From Rehmannia glutinosa (lineage: Eukaryota; Streptophyta; Magnoliopsida; Lamiales; Orobanchaceae), in contig CM071925.1 of the NCBI GenBank assembly GCA_016081115.2, forward strand, positions 15,418,441-15,482,440: DNA of 64,000 nt, in the 5' to 3' direction. The position numbers were made by a program, and so were the translations under genes. The notes under the pieces were generated by a model. It made no database searches. It saw nothing but the letters and a program-made list of their open reading frames with translations, and was not told the DNA's origin. The stretch's first letter is position 1. Each line of letters begins with the position of its first letter. Below are positions 23,095-33,862 of the stretch, one piece after another.

Positions 23095-23863
23095 TCACAA
23101 GGATGTCTTGTGTTGAATGATGACCAAAATCAAGATTACAACTCAATAATGAATAATGCAATATGAGTACAAGTGTAATCAAGAATTAAAAGCCTAGACA
23201 TCAAGTGCTTAGGCTAATACAACAAGATTTATGAAAGTATCTGCTTGTATGCTCTTTTGCTTGTGTAATGTGTTATATCTTGCGTTGCTTGAATGAAGCC
23301 TCTATTTATAGGAGAGGTCTTGACTTGATTTCCAGACATGGGCTCCTCCTTGGGGAGTGATTTGCTGCAAAAGAAACCATTTACAATCAAGATTATAGTT
23401 GCTAGAAATCAATCCCACAAATTAGGGAAAAGCTATCTGAAAATGCAACGGATAGTTTGCTGATAACACAGGGGTTCGACCGGTCGTGCAGAGATAAGTT
23501 TGAAATGAGTTTGCTGCAATTTTTACATAGGGGGACCGGTCGGAGGGGGGTTCGACCGGTCGCCCTTGATCTTGACCGGTTGGGGGTGTTTAAAAAACAA
23601 AACAGAGAAGACAGAACTTGAGAGGGCCTTCCCATGTACCGGTCGACCTCCGGGTCGATCGATCGCCCTCCCTGATTTCTCATACGTCCTTTTTTCTGTT
23701 TCAAAACTCAACTAAGGTACAGGTTGCCCTATAGGGCGACCGGTCGAGCCTGAAACAAAAGTGTTGTCCAATTTTTTTATCGAAAATAAACTCCAAGAAA
23801 TACTCCAAAAAATAGTAAAAACATTTTAAATCGATCGGAAGTATTTAGACAATATTTAGGGAC

Positions 23864-23868
23864 ATTGT
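23864..23868. repeat. TSD ATTGT of inner solo LTR (left)
   Basis: ATTGT repeats at 25,357-25,361. Joining the flanks restores GACATTGTTTTGG, as in the partner LTR near 16,902-16,914. Confidence 0.9.
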
Positions 23869-24134
23869 TGTAAGTCCAAGCGGCTACGATAATCTAGAGG
23901 GGGGGTGAATAGATTATCTCCATCTTTTCTATTTTGCCCTCCTTTTCGAACCGAAAGCTCAAAGACAATAATAAAGGTGCGGAATGTAAATAGCACACAT
24001 CGATTTATAGAGCTTCACCCCACCTAAAGGCTCGTGCTCCACCCCGATATATCCAGGGATGGGTTTCGAAAAGAAAAAAAGATTTTATTAATAATTACCA
24101 AAATTATTACAACAAAATCTTACACCAACACCTT

Positions 24135-24348
24135 GAAGAGCACCACACTCTTCTTCAACACCACCTTTGAGATTACCACAATCTCTTCTTGAAGATTACC
24201 ACAATCTTCAAACGGCACCTTGTGAAGATTACCACAATCTTCACCCTTGAAGAGCACCACACTCTTCAACACCTCAACAAGAAGATTACCACAATCTTCT
24301 TACACCTAACACCTAGTTCACCCAAGTGTGTTCTTACCACAAGAACAC
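24135..24348 (-). repeat. Array of eight constant-loop hairpins
   Basis: Units at 24,135-24,153, 24,169-24,185, 24,190-24,210, 24,222-24,244, 24,247-24,269, 24,279-24,301 and 24,328-24,348 have loop ACCAC (GTGGT in RNA) and stems of 6 to 9 bp. Examples are GTGAAGATT, AAGAAGATT and GTGTTCTT paired with their exact complements. A further AT-only unit (AATAATT, loop ACCAA) lies beside AATAAA (24,084-24,089). Stem sequences vary while complementarity is kept. Confidence 0.8.
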
Positions 24349-25051
24349 TCACAAGGATATCTTGTGTTTGAATGACGACCACAAATTCAAGATTACAACT
24401 CGATAATTGATAATACAATAGAGTGCAAGTGTAATCAAGAATAGCCTAGACCTCAAGAATGTGAAAGTGAATAGATAGGCAAATTACAACAAGAAATAAG
24501 ACAATGTAAGAACAAGTGTATTCTTGAGTGTATCTTGTTGTGTTGTAGTTTTCTCTCTAGTAGTGTTGCTTCAATTCTTCCTCTATTTATAGAAGATGTC
24601 TTGTACATGATAGGCTCCTCTTGGGGACATGAATTACGTAAAACATTGCAAGACAATTGAAGAAAAGAGCATTTAGAAATCAATCCCACAAATTAAAGAA
24701 AAGATACTTTGCACAACGGTTACATTTTTTGTCAAACTTAGAAGCGACGGTCAAGACAAATAGATGTTTGAAAATGATAATACACATTTACAGGCGCCGT
24801 CGGCGTAGGGTTCGACCGGTCGTCCCGACTTCAACCGGTCGCACAACCTCAAAAACAAAGCGGAGGCGTTCTGCTTTCAATTTTTACTCCCAGTACCGAT
24901 CTCCTATGGGGGCGACCGGTCGGTCGATCAAGATCTTGGTTGCCCTATAGGGCGACGGTTGCCTGACCACCATTCTCGCAAACATGAAGTTTTTGTTTTC
25001 CTCAACTTTCAGTACGGGTTGCCCTATCGGCGTTAGGTTGACCTCAAAACA

Positions 25052-25320
25052 AAAGTGTTGTCCAATTTTATATCGAAAATAAACTTCAAGAAATACTCAG
25101 AAAAATAGTGAAAACATTTTAGACCGATCGGGAGTATTAGGATAACATTTAGAAACATTGTTTTGGTGTAAAAAAACATTAACAAAAAATCATTAAAAGT
25201 GTTGTCCAATTTTGTCGAAAATAAAACTTGAAGAAATACTCCGGAAAATATTAAAACCATTTTAGATCATTTAGGAGTATTTGGACAACCTTTAAAACCA
25301 TTGTTTTGGTGTAAAATCAA
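25052..25320. repeat. Two-copy duplication at U3 start of the solo LTR
   Basis: AAAGTGTTGTCCAATTTT starts two successive copies, at about 25,052 and 25,195. Each continues through GAAATACTC and GGAGTATT to ATTGTTTTGGTGTAAAA. Other family B LTRs have a single copy (16,800-16,925; 23,756-23,868). Confidence 0.75.
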
Positions 25321-25428
25321 AATCATCAAAATCATGATAAAACCACTTATCAAACAATTGTTTTGGTTTAAAAACTCATTTGAACAAAATCATCAAAATC
25401 ATGATAAAAACATTTATCTAACATCTTG

Positions 25429-25541
25429 TAATCTTCAACTTAGCTGACTTCAGCTCAGCTTATGCAACCATATCATTTACAAGTTGAATTATAGAGAAAA
25501 TGGGGTACCAACTTCCTAGTTTAAGTTTTACATGGTATCAT
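25429..25541 (-). repeat. 5' LTR of family A copia, segment 2 of 3
   Basis: 113 bp of family A LTR, corresponding to about 3,993-4,093 in the 3' LTR, stranded between two insertions. Its last five bases ATCAT are the left TSD of the next insertion (25,537-25,541, repeated at 32,385-32,389). Confidence 0.88.
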
Positions 25542-27105
25542 TGTAGGTCCCAAGGGGTGTGAGTGTAAGATTTAGAATGGGGTTGAATAAACCTTACCAA
25601 CTTTTCGATTTACTCCTTTTAAAATCGTTCAGAGTTAATTCTTCACAGCTAAGTCCTTGATGGATATCTAAGTTAGTTAACCAGCAGAGTTAGCCACTCA
25701 GCAGACTCGAGTGTTTGTTGATAGAATAACTCACCGCTTAGTCTAAAGCTTAGCTCAAGCGTGATATGTTTTTATTGGAAGACTTAACACCCTTGAATTT
25801 GGTTTAAGTTTGTTTTAACACTTGATTTAGCACTTTGTTAAAAGTCAATTGGATAGCAAATTTATCAGCATATATAAGATAATATGCAGAATTGAAGTGC
25901 TGAAATTTAAATGACACAATAAATTTTATAGAGGTTCGAAGATGGGGTAATTCTTCTAATCCTCTCTTCTCCAACTCGGAGGAATCCACTAAGTATTGAT
26001 CGAGTACAAAGTGGTTATCGGTCAGGATGCAAGTCTTGATCACACACGGTGACTTGATCCTTTGGGACTCGGTCTGGAGATGCCTTGGTCACACACGGTG
26101 GCTTCTTGTCCGACTCAACTTCTTCACAGGGCAGCTGCCTTGCTACTACAGCTCACTTGCTCAAGTTTCTTGGATTTGATCACGAAGCCCTTCAAGAACT
26201 TAAGACTGGTTCGACCTTGAACCTTTCTACAATCCCTCGTGGAATGTAGACCCCTTTGATTCTTCAAATATTTCCTCTTCAAGCGATTGAAGTCGTCTTT
26301 CCTTCACAGGTAAGTGTTGGATTGATTTTTCGAAGTTCGGCCTGAGGATTAAGCTTGAATGACTTGAGAATATTTTGTAGTTCTGACTCAAATAATAGCT
26401 TGAATGTTCGTAGTACAGGTAGTCAAGGTAACCCCTTCTCAAATTGATTCCTCAGCCTTTTATAGTGTTCTTTTGAAAATCTGCCCGTTGAAGAGATAGG
26501 CTAATTTTCAAAAGACACATGTGGTCGTTGCCTTGTCTTGTTGCAGTCCTTGAAGTTGACATTTCCTTGTATTGAATGAACCTTCAGCTTTTCAGAGTTC
26601 TGACACAGGTGTAGTGCTTCCCATTGGTTTATTCCTTTTGCACGCTTCGGGATCGAGCACTTTAAGAAAAGCGATATGGAAGTATTACTTGTTTAAGTAA
26701 CTTTCTTGACCGTGCATGAGATCCTTTTCGATTGTCTTGACTTATTGCAGTTCCTTAACTTCCCGGATGACTTCAAGTCGACTTCCAATCATTGGATGAC
26801 TCATCTGTCACTTCAACTTGAGACTTGGTTATCTTGGGTTGACTTTGTGACACTTTACACGATTGCATCTCGGTGATACTTCTCGATCGAGTTCTGTCTT
26901 CTCTTCCTTGCCATACTCAACAGATAACAAATGAGTCTCATTCTAGTCTCCGAGTTGACTTCTTGCATGTTTAGGCATAATCGACTTAACTCAGCTCGAA
27001 CAGCCCTATCTATTACAATGCAAATTACAAAGAAAATGGGGTGCCAACTTTATAGTCTAAGTTTTACATGGCATTCATCAAAATCTAAAAATAATGTTCC
27101 CAACA
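25542..27105 (-). repeat. 3' LTR of deleted family A copia
   Basis: 1,564 bp, from TGTAGGTCCC to TTCCCAACA, with the TTTTATAGTG (reversed TATA) motif near 26,458. It differs from the partner LTR at 30,847-32,384 largely at CAG/CTG positions (see findings). Confidence 0.88.
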
Positions 27106-27125
27106 ATTTCCCCCTTTTTTGATGA
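27106..27125 (-). other. Polypurine tract of deleted family A copia
   Basis: The coding strand reads TCAAAAAAGGGGGAAAT directly before the 3' LTR. Confidence 0.7.
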
Positions 27126-27395
27126 TGCCAAAACTTAAAGCATACATACAAGATGTAAATATCAAAGATACAGACAGATAGTGCAGTAACAGAGAATGTA
27201 TGCGTAGAATCAATATGTTTATTGATCATAACATTCTTGTCCTTTACACAGCTATTTACAAAGTGTATCAGAGCAAACATCTATGTCTACGCAAAAAAAA
27301 TAGAGAAATTACAAATTTCTTATTCAATGTACAGAAGACTTACATATTTATGTATTTACAATAGTAAATTACATGAAGGGGTGGACAGTAACACT

Positions 27396-30300
27396 TCATC
27401 TCCTTCGCTTCCTCCTTCTTTCTTCATCAACTCTATCTTCTTCTGACCTTTTTCTCTTCTTCTCTTCTTCAGCTGCTTTCTTTTTCTCATAAGCTTTTCT
27501 GGTTGCTTCATCTCTTCTTTTTCTTTCTTGTCTTTCTTCCCCCAGCTGAGTTTGTCTTTTATTTTCTTCTTCGATTCTCTTTACATACTCAACATTGTTC
27601 TTGGCCACTTGCAAGTTGGCTACTTCGTCAAACCCAGCCCAATAGATCCCTCCTTTCTTCCCTGGATCTATGTATTATATATTTTTGGGTAGAGGTCTAC
27701 GTCTGAAACCTCTTCCTCCATCGCTTCTTCCTCTTCCTCGGGTGTGTGTATTGTCTTGGGCCTTCTTCTTCCCGGTGAGTGACTAAAGAGAGTGATCGCA
27801 GAGCGATGCCCGATGAGTCTGCTGCGCTTTTCGGCTTTTCTTCGCATAGCTTGAGGCCTTTTTCCCAATATAAATCCCAGGCTTGGGCCATGGTCATGTT
27901 CTCGAAGTATCCGTCGGATGCAAGCGTCTTGAATTCATCAACATATCTCGGCTCAGTTCCGACGTCTGAAATGGCATCAGTGTCTCTTCCTGCCGGAATG
28001 CCTCCATATTGTTTCAGTATGTCCATTGCACGGGCATCCATTTTTCTTTCAATCTCCGTCATCTCCACTTCTACTATTTTCCTCTTCTCGGACATGGGCA
28101 CAACAGAGTGTTGGAGCGGCGAGTCACTGGAAGTTTCTTTGATTATGTCATAAATTTGTGACAAGTCCTTGTTGAGGGTTCTAGCAACCATTAAAGTCAT
28201 GTCTTTCGAACCTTCCCCCTCCACAGATTTTCCCTTCTTTTCTCTTTTCTATTCTTCTGCTGTCTTTGCCTTTACAGCTGCGTCCTTCTTCTCGGCTGTG
28301 GATTCTTTTAACGTCTTTAGGTATTCCTCTTCCCCCTTTTTGGCATCATCAAAGGAGAGAGGAACCCTGAAACATGCCCGGCAAGCATGAAGTCTAGACG
28401 GGCCGATAGTGAGTTCTCGCTTGGATTCGCTGCGCAGAGTATCCGATCGAAATTCGAGCGGGTGGCTTTCGATTCATTGTCACTTCATTTCATTTCAGCC
28501 ATAAGAAGGCTGAATTTTGTATTCATGTTCTCTTCCACTCGCAGAAGTTCTTTTCGATGAAATTCGCGCAGCAGTTCCATTTCTGTGGTATGAGATTCAT
28601 GCATTCTATCAATGTTTTCTTGCATTCTTCTCTTCATATCAGCGTTATCAGCGCTCCAAATCAGCATCTTATTGTACAATGCTTTGAAGTATCGAACTTG
28701 TTCCACACGCATTGTTTGCTGTTGTTGCCACCATTCCCGGATCCTGACTACTATCCCACGCAGATCGGCCGTAAGATTAGCATCTTTGTTATCCATCCTC
28801 ATGTCCAGGGAGGCCTGGTGCCTTTCCATCTTCTCTATTTCTGCAAAAATCGCCTTGAAGACTTCTCTAACCTCAGATGTCACCTCCATCTCGGCTGGAG
28901 GCCAAGTAGCATCAAAGTCAAAATCTGCTGGAATGATGGTATCTATGGGAAGAACTGGATCTGGTCTATGGAAACGTTGTTGATCTCTAGCTGATTCGTC
29001 ATCAAGAGCATGCAGCTCTAGTGAGAAGGGGAATGTTTCTTCAAAAGCATCATCACGGACATAGGGGAATTTTCAATCAGAACTTCGAGGCCGTGATGTG
29101 CCCGGTTATGTCGATTCTGCTGCATCTTTGGGAGCTGCGCGATTGATCGTGATTCAAATTTGGGAGTCTGTTGTGGTATGGACCCAATGGCGAGCCTCGG
29201 CTATCTCAGCGGCTTTCGTCGATCTCGATCTCGGTGGTGTTTCCTGTTGAGTTGTCTGGTCCTCGGCCGTATCAGTGGCGTCATCGGAAGATGATGAGAT
29301 TTGGAGAGGTGGCTCATCATTGAAATTGAAAGTTTGGCGAGTAGCCTTAAGATCGGACTTACTCGTGCTTGGGAGAACATCCTCATTTGAAGTCTTTTTT
29401 GCGATGAGGGGATGACTCAGCTTCATCTTCACCTTCAGATCCCAGAAATGTTACATCAGGATTGTCTTGGGAATCGTGAAGGGCACTTATCTCCTTCTCA
29501 GATGCATCAATGATAGTAGGAGGGATGTTCTGTGCTTCTGTCTCTTTACCCCAGGAAGTCTCAACCTCCCATTGGCCTTCACTACCTCCTGCAATCTCAA
29601 GCTGCGGCGAGGTTTGACAATCCCCTTCGGCTGCACTCAACTGTCTTAGGGTCTTGAGGTGGCATCCACCGGAGTCTCAACTCCATGGATTGCACTTTCA
29701 TTGCCAGTGTTAACTCCCGGGCGAGATCCATCATGTGCCTCTCGCTTTGCCCGGCGTCATTGGCTTTCATAGTAGTTGGCACTTTAGTGAGACAGTCTCA
29801 ATCGCTCGAGCCTCGTCGATGACAACTTGTTGTCTATCTGTTTGTTTTTCCTTCTCCACTTCGCCTCCTAGATTCGTTATGGGGTCATTGCAGCATTCTT
29901 CGACCTAGGCTGCGGTGGAGAGAGTTTTTCCCCTCGGCAAGCACACCGGTGAGTGACTTGGAATGGGGTCACTCTTCTCCGGACTCATTGTTTCTGTGAG
30001 TTGTCACCGTTGGGGCAGGTGGTAAGACACCTTCATGAGGGGTTGGCTTGACTTGGGTCCCCAAGTTCCCGGTTTCATTGCCAGTTCCTTAATGCCTTCA
30101 TCGAGTGAGCGGGGTAAGTGGTAGCGGCAAGAACGATTTGCAATCCTGCACCACTCCCATAGGATCAATCTCCGGTGTGTGATTTGGAAGATTCCCAGGG
30201 CCTTCCATCATTGTTGCTCATGTAGGATCCTGGATTCGCATGGCTTGCCTGCATCTCCAATTCTTGGCCTTGTAAAGAAGGGGTCCGGATCTTCATCGCT

Positions 30301-30846
30301 CTCTCGAAAGCATATCAAGATGTGGATGAGTATGATCGTGGTTCGAGTTAGAGGACAGACATCTTGGCTTTTTCACGAGCTTGCCTTCCTGCGCGATCTC
30401 TCCTTCTCTTATCTTTGAAGATCTGTAAGATATCTATGCGATTTTCTTCATCCAGTGCTTGGATCATGTGGTTAAACCGAGGAAATTCATCAGCTTCTTC
30501 TTCTTCTTCAATAAACTCGTGTCTTTGAATCGTTTCCCTTGATCGACTCGGCTTCCACTTTCTCCATCTTGTGGTAATCTTCCTTGGCAGACTTCTTGTT
30601 TGTGTAGACAACCTTCGCAAAGATAGTCGGGTTTGGCCACTTCCTTCCATGCGTGCCAGGTATCGTCGCCCTCATAGATCTCGGCACTCCTTCCGCCGGA
30701 AGCAAGCGATCTTTCGCCAAATCCTTGGCGATGATTGTGACTTATTTCCGTGAACGAGAGGACTTGATGCCCTCGTCGTGAACTTCAACGTTCACATAGA
30801 ACTGCGCGACCTCCTCCACGTAGGTCATTTGAGACTCCATTGTGAG
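27396..30846 (-). pseudogene. ORF3 remnant in deleted family A copia
   Basis: The C-terminal module is open over 175 codons (27,697-28,224): GGIPAGRDTDAISDVGTEP, YVDEFKTLASDGYFENMTM and AQAWDLYWEKGLKLCEE. A coiled coil (28,485-28,889, including IFAEIEKMERHQASLDMRMD) precedes it and an acidic segment lies at 29,154-29,432. The C-terminal tail (27,396-27,614) is almost all E, K and R. The N-terminal plant transposon-protein region is truncated at the junction at 30,846. It is useful for defining the conserved parts of ORF3. Confidence 0.65.
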
Positions 30847-32384
30847 AATTAGAAGGGGGTTGAATAAACCTTACCAACTTTTCGATTTAGTCCTTTTAAA
30901 ATCGTTTAGAGTTAATTCTTCACAACTAAGTCCTTGATGGATGACTAAGTTAGTTAACCAAATAGAGTTAGCCACTCAAAGACTCATTGAGTTGTTGATA
31001 GAATAACTTAGCTGCTTAGTCTAAAGGTTAGCTCAACTGTGATATGTTTTCAGTGGAAGACTTAACACCCTTGAATTTGGTTTAAGTTTGTTTTAACACT
31101 TGATTTAGCACTTTGTTAAAAGTCAATTGGATAGCAAATTTATCGTGAGATATAAGAAAATAATATACGAATTGAAGTCTTTGAAATTTAAATGACACAA
31201 TAAATTTTATAGAGGTTCGAAGATGGGGTAATTCTTCTAATCTCTCTTCTCCAACTCTGGAGGAATCCACTAAGTATTGATCGAGTACAAAGTGGTTATC
31301 GGTCCGGATGAAAGTCTTGATCACACTGGTGACTTGATCCTTTGGGACTCGCCGGAGATGCCTTGGTTACACGGTTGGCTTCTCGTCCGACTCGAACTTC
31401 TTCAAAGGGAAGTGCCACTCTACTGACTCACTTGCTCAAGTTTCTTGGATTTGATCAAGCCCTCCAAGAACTTAAGTGGGTTCGACCTTGAATCTTTCTT
31501 CAATCCTCTGTGGAATGTAGACCCCTTTGATTCTTAAAATATTTCCTCTTCAACTGATTGAAGTCGTCTTTCCTTCACATGTAAGTGTTGGATTGATTTC
31601 CTTCGAAGTTCTGGCCTGAGGATTAAGCTTGAATGACTTGAGAATATTTTGTAGGTTATAGCTCAAATAATAGCTTGAATGTTCGTAGTACAGGTAGTCA
31701 AGGTAACCCCTTCTCAAATTGATTCCTCAGTCTTTTATAGTGTTCTTTTGAAAATCTGCCCGTTGAAGAGATAGGCTAATTTTCAAAAGACACGTGTGGT
31801 CGTTGGCTTGTCTTGTTGCAGTCCTTGAAATTGACATTTCCTCGTATTGAATGAACCTTCAGCTTTTCAGAGTTCTGACACAGGTGTAGTGCTTCCCATT
31901 GGTTTATTCCTTTTGCACGCTTCTGGGACTGAGCACTTTAAGAAAGACAGTATGGAAGTATTACTTGTTTAAGTAACTTTCTTGACTTCTGTGCAACGGA
32001 TCCTTTTGATTGTCTTGACTTGCAGTTCTTAACTTCCCCGGATGACTTGAGTCGACTTCCAATCATTGGATGACTCATCTGTCACTTCAACTTGAGACTT
32101 AGTTATCTTGGGTTGACTTGACTGACACTTTACACAGCTGCATCTCAGCTGATACTTCTCCAGTTGAGTCCTTGTCTTCTCTTCCTTGCCATACTCAGCT
32201 GTATCACAGCGGAGTCTTCATTCTAGTCTCCAGTTGACTACTTGCACGTTTAGGCATAGCTGACTTAACTCAGCTCGAACAACCCTATCTATTACAATGC
32301 AAATTACAAAGAAAATGGGGTGCCAACTTTCTAGTCTAAGTGTTACATGGCATTAATCAAAATCTAAAAATAAATTTCCCAACA
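30847..32384 (-). repeat. 5' LTR of deleted family A copia, primer-site end missing
   Basis: Begins abruptly with TTAGAAGGGGGTTGAATAAA, about 35-40 bp into the LTR, and ends TTTCCCAACA at 32,384. Confidence 0.85.
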
Positions 32385-32389
32385 ATCAT

Positions 32390-32417
32390 CAAAATCTATA
32401 CATAAATTTTCCCAACA
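32390..32417 (-). repeat. 5' LTR of family A copia, segment 3 of 3
   Basis: The last 28 bp of the LTR, CAAAATCTATACATAAATTT and on to CCCAACA, matching 4,095-4,122 of the partner. TSD ACTTC follows. Confidence 0.85.
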
Positions 32418-32422
32418 ACTTC

Positions 32423-33305
32423 TATGTTTAATGGACGAACAATCACTATCCTAGAGCAACCGATCGCCATGCACATCAACCAGTCGCCTTGGTACAGTGA
32501 CCGGTCCCCCTTGACAACAACCTATGTCAAATCTTGATCTTAAACTTTCGAATTTTCAACATACCGATCGGTCGCCCCATGATTTTTGACAGCAAACTCT
32601 ATCCGTTACTTAAGCACTTATCAGGAAGACTTACTTTATCAATTCTTAACCATTTTTGTAGATCTTTTGATCCTTCTTTTGTTAGATAAAAGTAAAGATG
32701 GAGGAGCCTATGTCGGAAATCAAATCTTGAAGCTCTCCTATAAATAGATGAAGAAATTGAAAGATCACTACAATATTTCAATCTACAAAAGCACAACAAG
32801 AAATCAGCACAATTCTCTAAGTCTTCATTTTTATTTTCTTGTTGTATTAGCCTAAGCTTATCACTTTCACATCTTGATTGTTAGGCTTTCTTTCTTGACT
32901 ACCCTTGCACTTTTAAGTTGTAATACTTTCATACAAAGTGTAATCTTGATTGTAATTGTAAAATCATCCAAAACAAGAAATTCTTTTTAGTGTTCTTGTG
33001 GTAAGAACACACTTGGTTGATTAATAGGTGTTGAGGAGTTTGGTGCTCCTCATAGAGGTGAGAAGAGTGTGGTGCTCTTCTAAGTTGTTGTTGTAAGAAG
33101 AGTGTGGTGCTCTTCAAGGTAAAGGTTGTAATTGTTTGGTATCAATAAAATATTTTTCTTTTCGAAATCCATTCGGACATACTGGGTGGTAGATCACGTA
33201 GGCCCTAGGTGGGCAGAAGCTCTATAAATCATTGTGTGTTGAAATTTTTTTTTTTGCACTTTTATTTTTTCATCCTCTAGATTTTCGTAGCCACTTGGAC
33301 TAACA
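32423..33305 (+). repeat. Family B solo LTR, right part
   Basis: Continues the LTR begun at 2,340. In + orientation it has diverged ACCGGT motifs (32,455-32,600), a TATA box TATAAATA (32,739-32,746), the hairpin array and AATAAA (33,144-33,149), ending CCACTTGGACTAACA. Confidence 0.88.
32990..33115 (+). repeat. Four constant-loop hairpins in + orientation
   Basis: 32,990-33,010 (stem GTGTTCTT, loop GTGGT), 33,033-33,051 (stem GAGGAGT, loop TTGGT), 33,061-33,081 (stem AGAAGAGT, loop GTGGT) and 33,097-33,115 (stem GAAGAGT, loop GTGGT). Three have a closing T-G pair. The array ends about 30 bp before AATAAA, as in the minus-oriented LTRs. Confidence 0.78.
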
Positions 33306-33314
33306 CCTTTGTCC

Positions 33315-33862
33315 ATGGATTTTGATATTCCTCCTCTCGCTCTAGAGTTATATTTTGATGGCGAGGGAGAAGTAGTGCTTGAGCCGGACTCGAGCTCAAG
33401 TGATGAGTCATCCGAGGAAGAGTCCAAGGAATATAGTCATGAAGAAGTCCACCGCCCAAAGTATCAACATAGGCCTCCTCCCAGGAGTCGGACAGTTATT
33501 CCGGGAGAGTTGGCTAGTCGAGTATCATATGTTTGTCTACATAGACTATGGGAGCAGCTAGAGCTTCCTTCAGCACTTGTGATGTTGGCCCTGGGTCCGG
33601 GCAATAGACTTACTCATCCACCCGAGGGCTTCATCACGGTATACCTTTGCAGTTTATTTGTTGGATTTGTTCTTCCTCCGGATAATTTCCTCATCGTGAT
33701 CCTTAGATCCATATGAGCATGTTTTGGTTAGTTGATTCCTTAAGCTTATGCTTTTATATGGGGTTACGAGCATGCGATGCGACAGTTGGACTTGACTCTG
33801 ACTGTAGATGGATTCCACTGGTGTCACCTTCTTCCACTTCTTTCTCCCACCCCCTTCCCAGT
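33315..33862 (+). pseudogene. Opposite-strand ORF of outer gypsy element, 5' part
   Basis: ATG at 33,315 (MDFDIPPLALELYFDGEGE), confirmed by the parallel MEFDILPLAPEL at 59,171 in the sister element. An acidic serine-rich stretch follows, then PPEGFITVYLCSLFVGFVLP with PPDNFLIVILRS. This resembles the N-terminal region of the 'putative gypsy type transposon' family (PF04195, from memory). The frame is lost after 33,716, and the gene is cut at 33,862 by the hAT/copia insertion. It continues at 51,203. It is read against the direction of gag, as described for extra ORFs in Tat-type gypsy elements. Confidence 0.55.

Larger units (their letters stand above)
22714..23868 (-). repeat. 5' LTR of family B copia, segment 1 of 2
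   Basis: Starts TGTTAGTCCAAG and is interrupted at 23,868 by a solo LTR; the last 62 bp are at 25,362-25,423. Total 1,217 bp, against 1,259 bp in the partner. It holds a TATA box (23,303-23,310), an ACCGGT palindrome cluster (23,470-23,760, with GCCCTATAGGGC at 23,726-23,737) and AATAAA (22,928-22,933, minus strand). Confidence 0.9.
23869..25356 (-). mobile_element. Solo LTR of a copia subfamily related to family B
   Basis: 1,488 bp, from TGTAAGTCCAAG to TATCAAACA, flanked by ATTGT duplications. It shares the family B layout (AATAAA, hairpins, TATA at 24,584-24,591, ACCGGT cluster with GCCCTATAGGGC at 24,942-24,953) but has more hairpins and a duplicated U3 end. It is the deepest of the six layers. 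Confidence 0.9.
15715..25423 (-). mobile_element. Family B Ty1/copia element (SIRE-like, no ORF3)
   Basis: About 8.2 kb without the solo LTR inside its right LTR. Both LTRs, an exact initiator-Met primer site and a polypurine tract are present. Gag is intact; protease, integrase and RT/RNase H have only a few lesions, so it is the least decayed coding element here. RNase H is followed by about 1.1 kb of non-coding DNA instead of an ORF3. The lineage is inferred from FEMSMMGELNFFLGLQ and the double zinc-knuckle gag. Confidence 0.92.
25542..32384 (-). mobile_element. Family A copia with large internal deletion
   Basis: 6,843 bp flanked by ATCAT duplications. It has a complete 3' LTR (25,542-27,105), a polypurine tract, most of ORF3 (27,396-30,846) and a 5' LTR (30,847-32,384) missing its first 35-40 bp. 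The primer site, gag, pol and the start of ORF3 are gone. An LTR lacking its primer-site end could not have been produced by reverse transcription, so the deletion happened after insertion. The junction near 30,846 joins ORF3 codons to TTAGAAGGGGG of the LTR. Confidence 0.85.
2644..32417 (-). mobile_element. SIRE-like Ty1/copia element with third ORF (family A)
   Basis: About 13.2 kb without later insertions. On the minus strand the order is 5' LTR (14,492-15,714, 25,429-25,541 and 32,390-32,417), primer site, gag, protease, integrase, RT, RNase H, spacer, ORF3, polypurine tract and 3' LTR (2,644-4,122). The RT and RNase H motifs and an extra ORF after RNase H point to the SIRE/Maximus lineage. 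All genes have stops or frameshifts. The 5' LTR lacks about 115 bp present in the 3' LTR (left-copy interval near 3,730-3,855). Confidence 0.88.
2340..33305 (+). mobile_element. Family B copia solo LTR, split by family A copia
   Basis: TGTTAGAAAA at 2,340 and GGACTAACA ending at 33,305 are the two ends of one family B LTR in + orientation, opposite to the other copies. Its DNA is 2,340-2,643 and 32,423-33,305, about 1,187 bp. There is no internal region or second LTR, so it is the product of LTR-LTR recombination. The family A copia entered at 2,643 with TSD ACTTC. The LTR landed five bases upstream of the ATG (33,315) of the gypsy opposite-strand ORF. Confidence 0.85.

Noticed and set aside
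24135..24348. CRISPR-like array
   Set aside because: The repeats are stems around a 5-nt loop with no spacers or constant repeat length, in a plant LTR.
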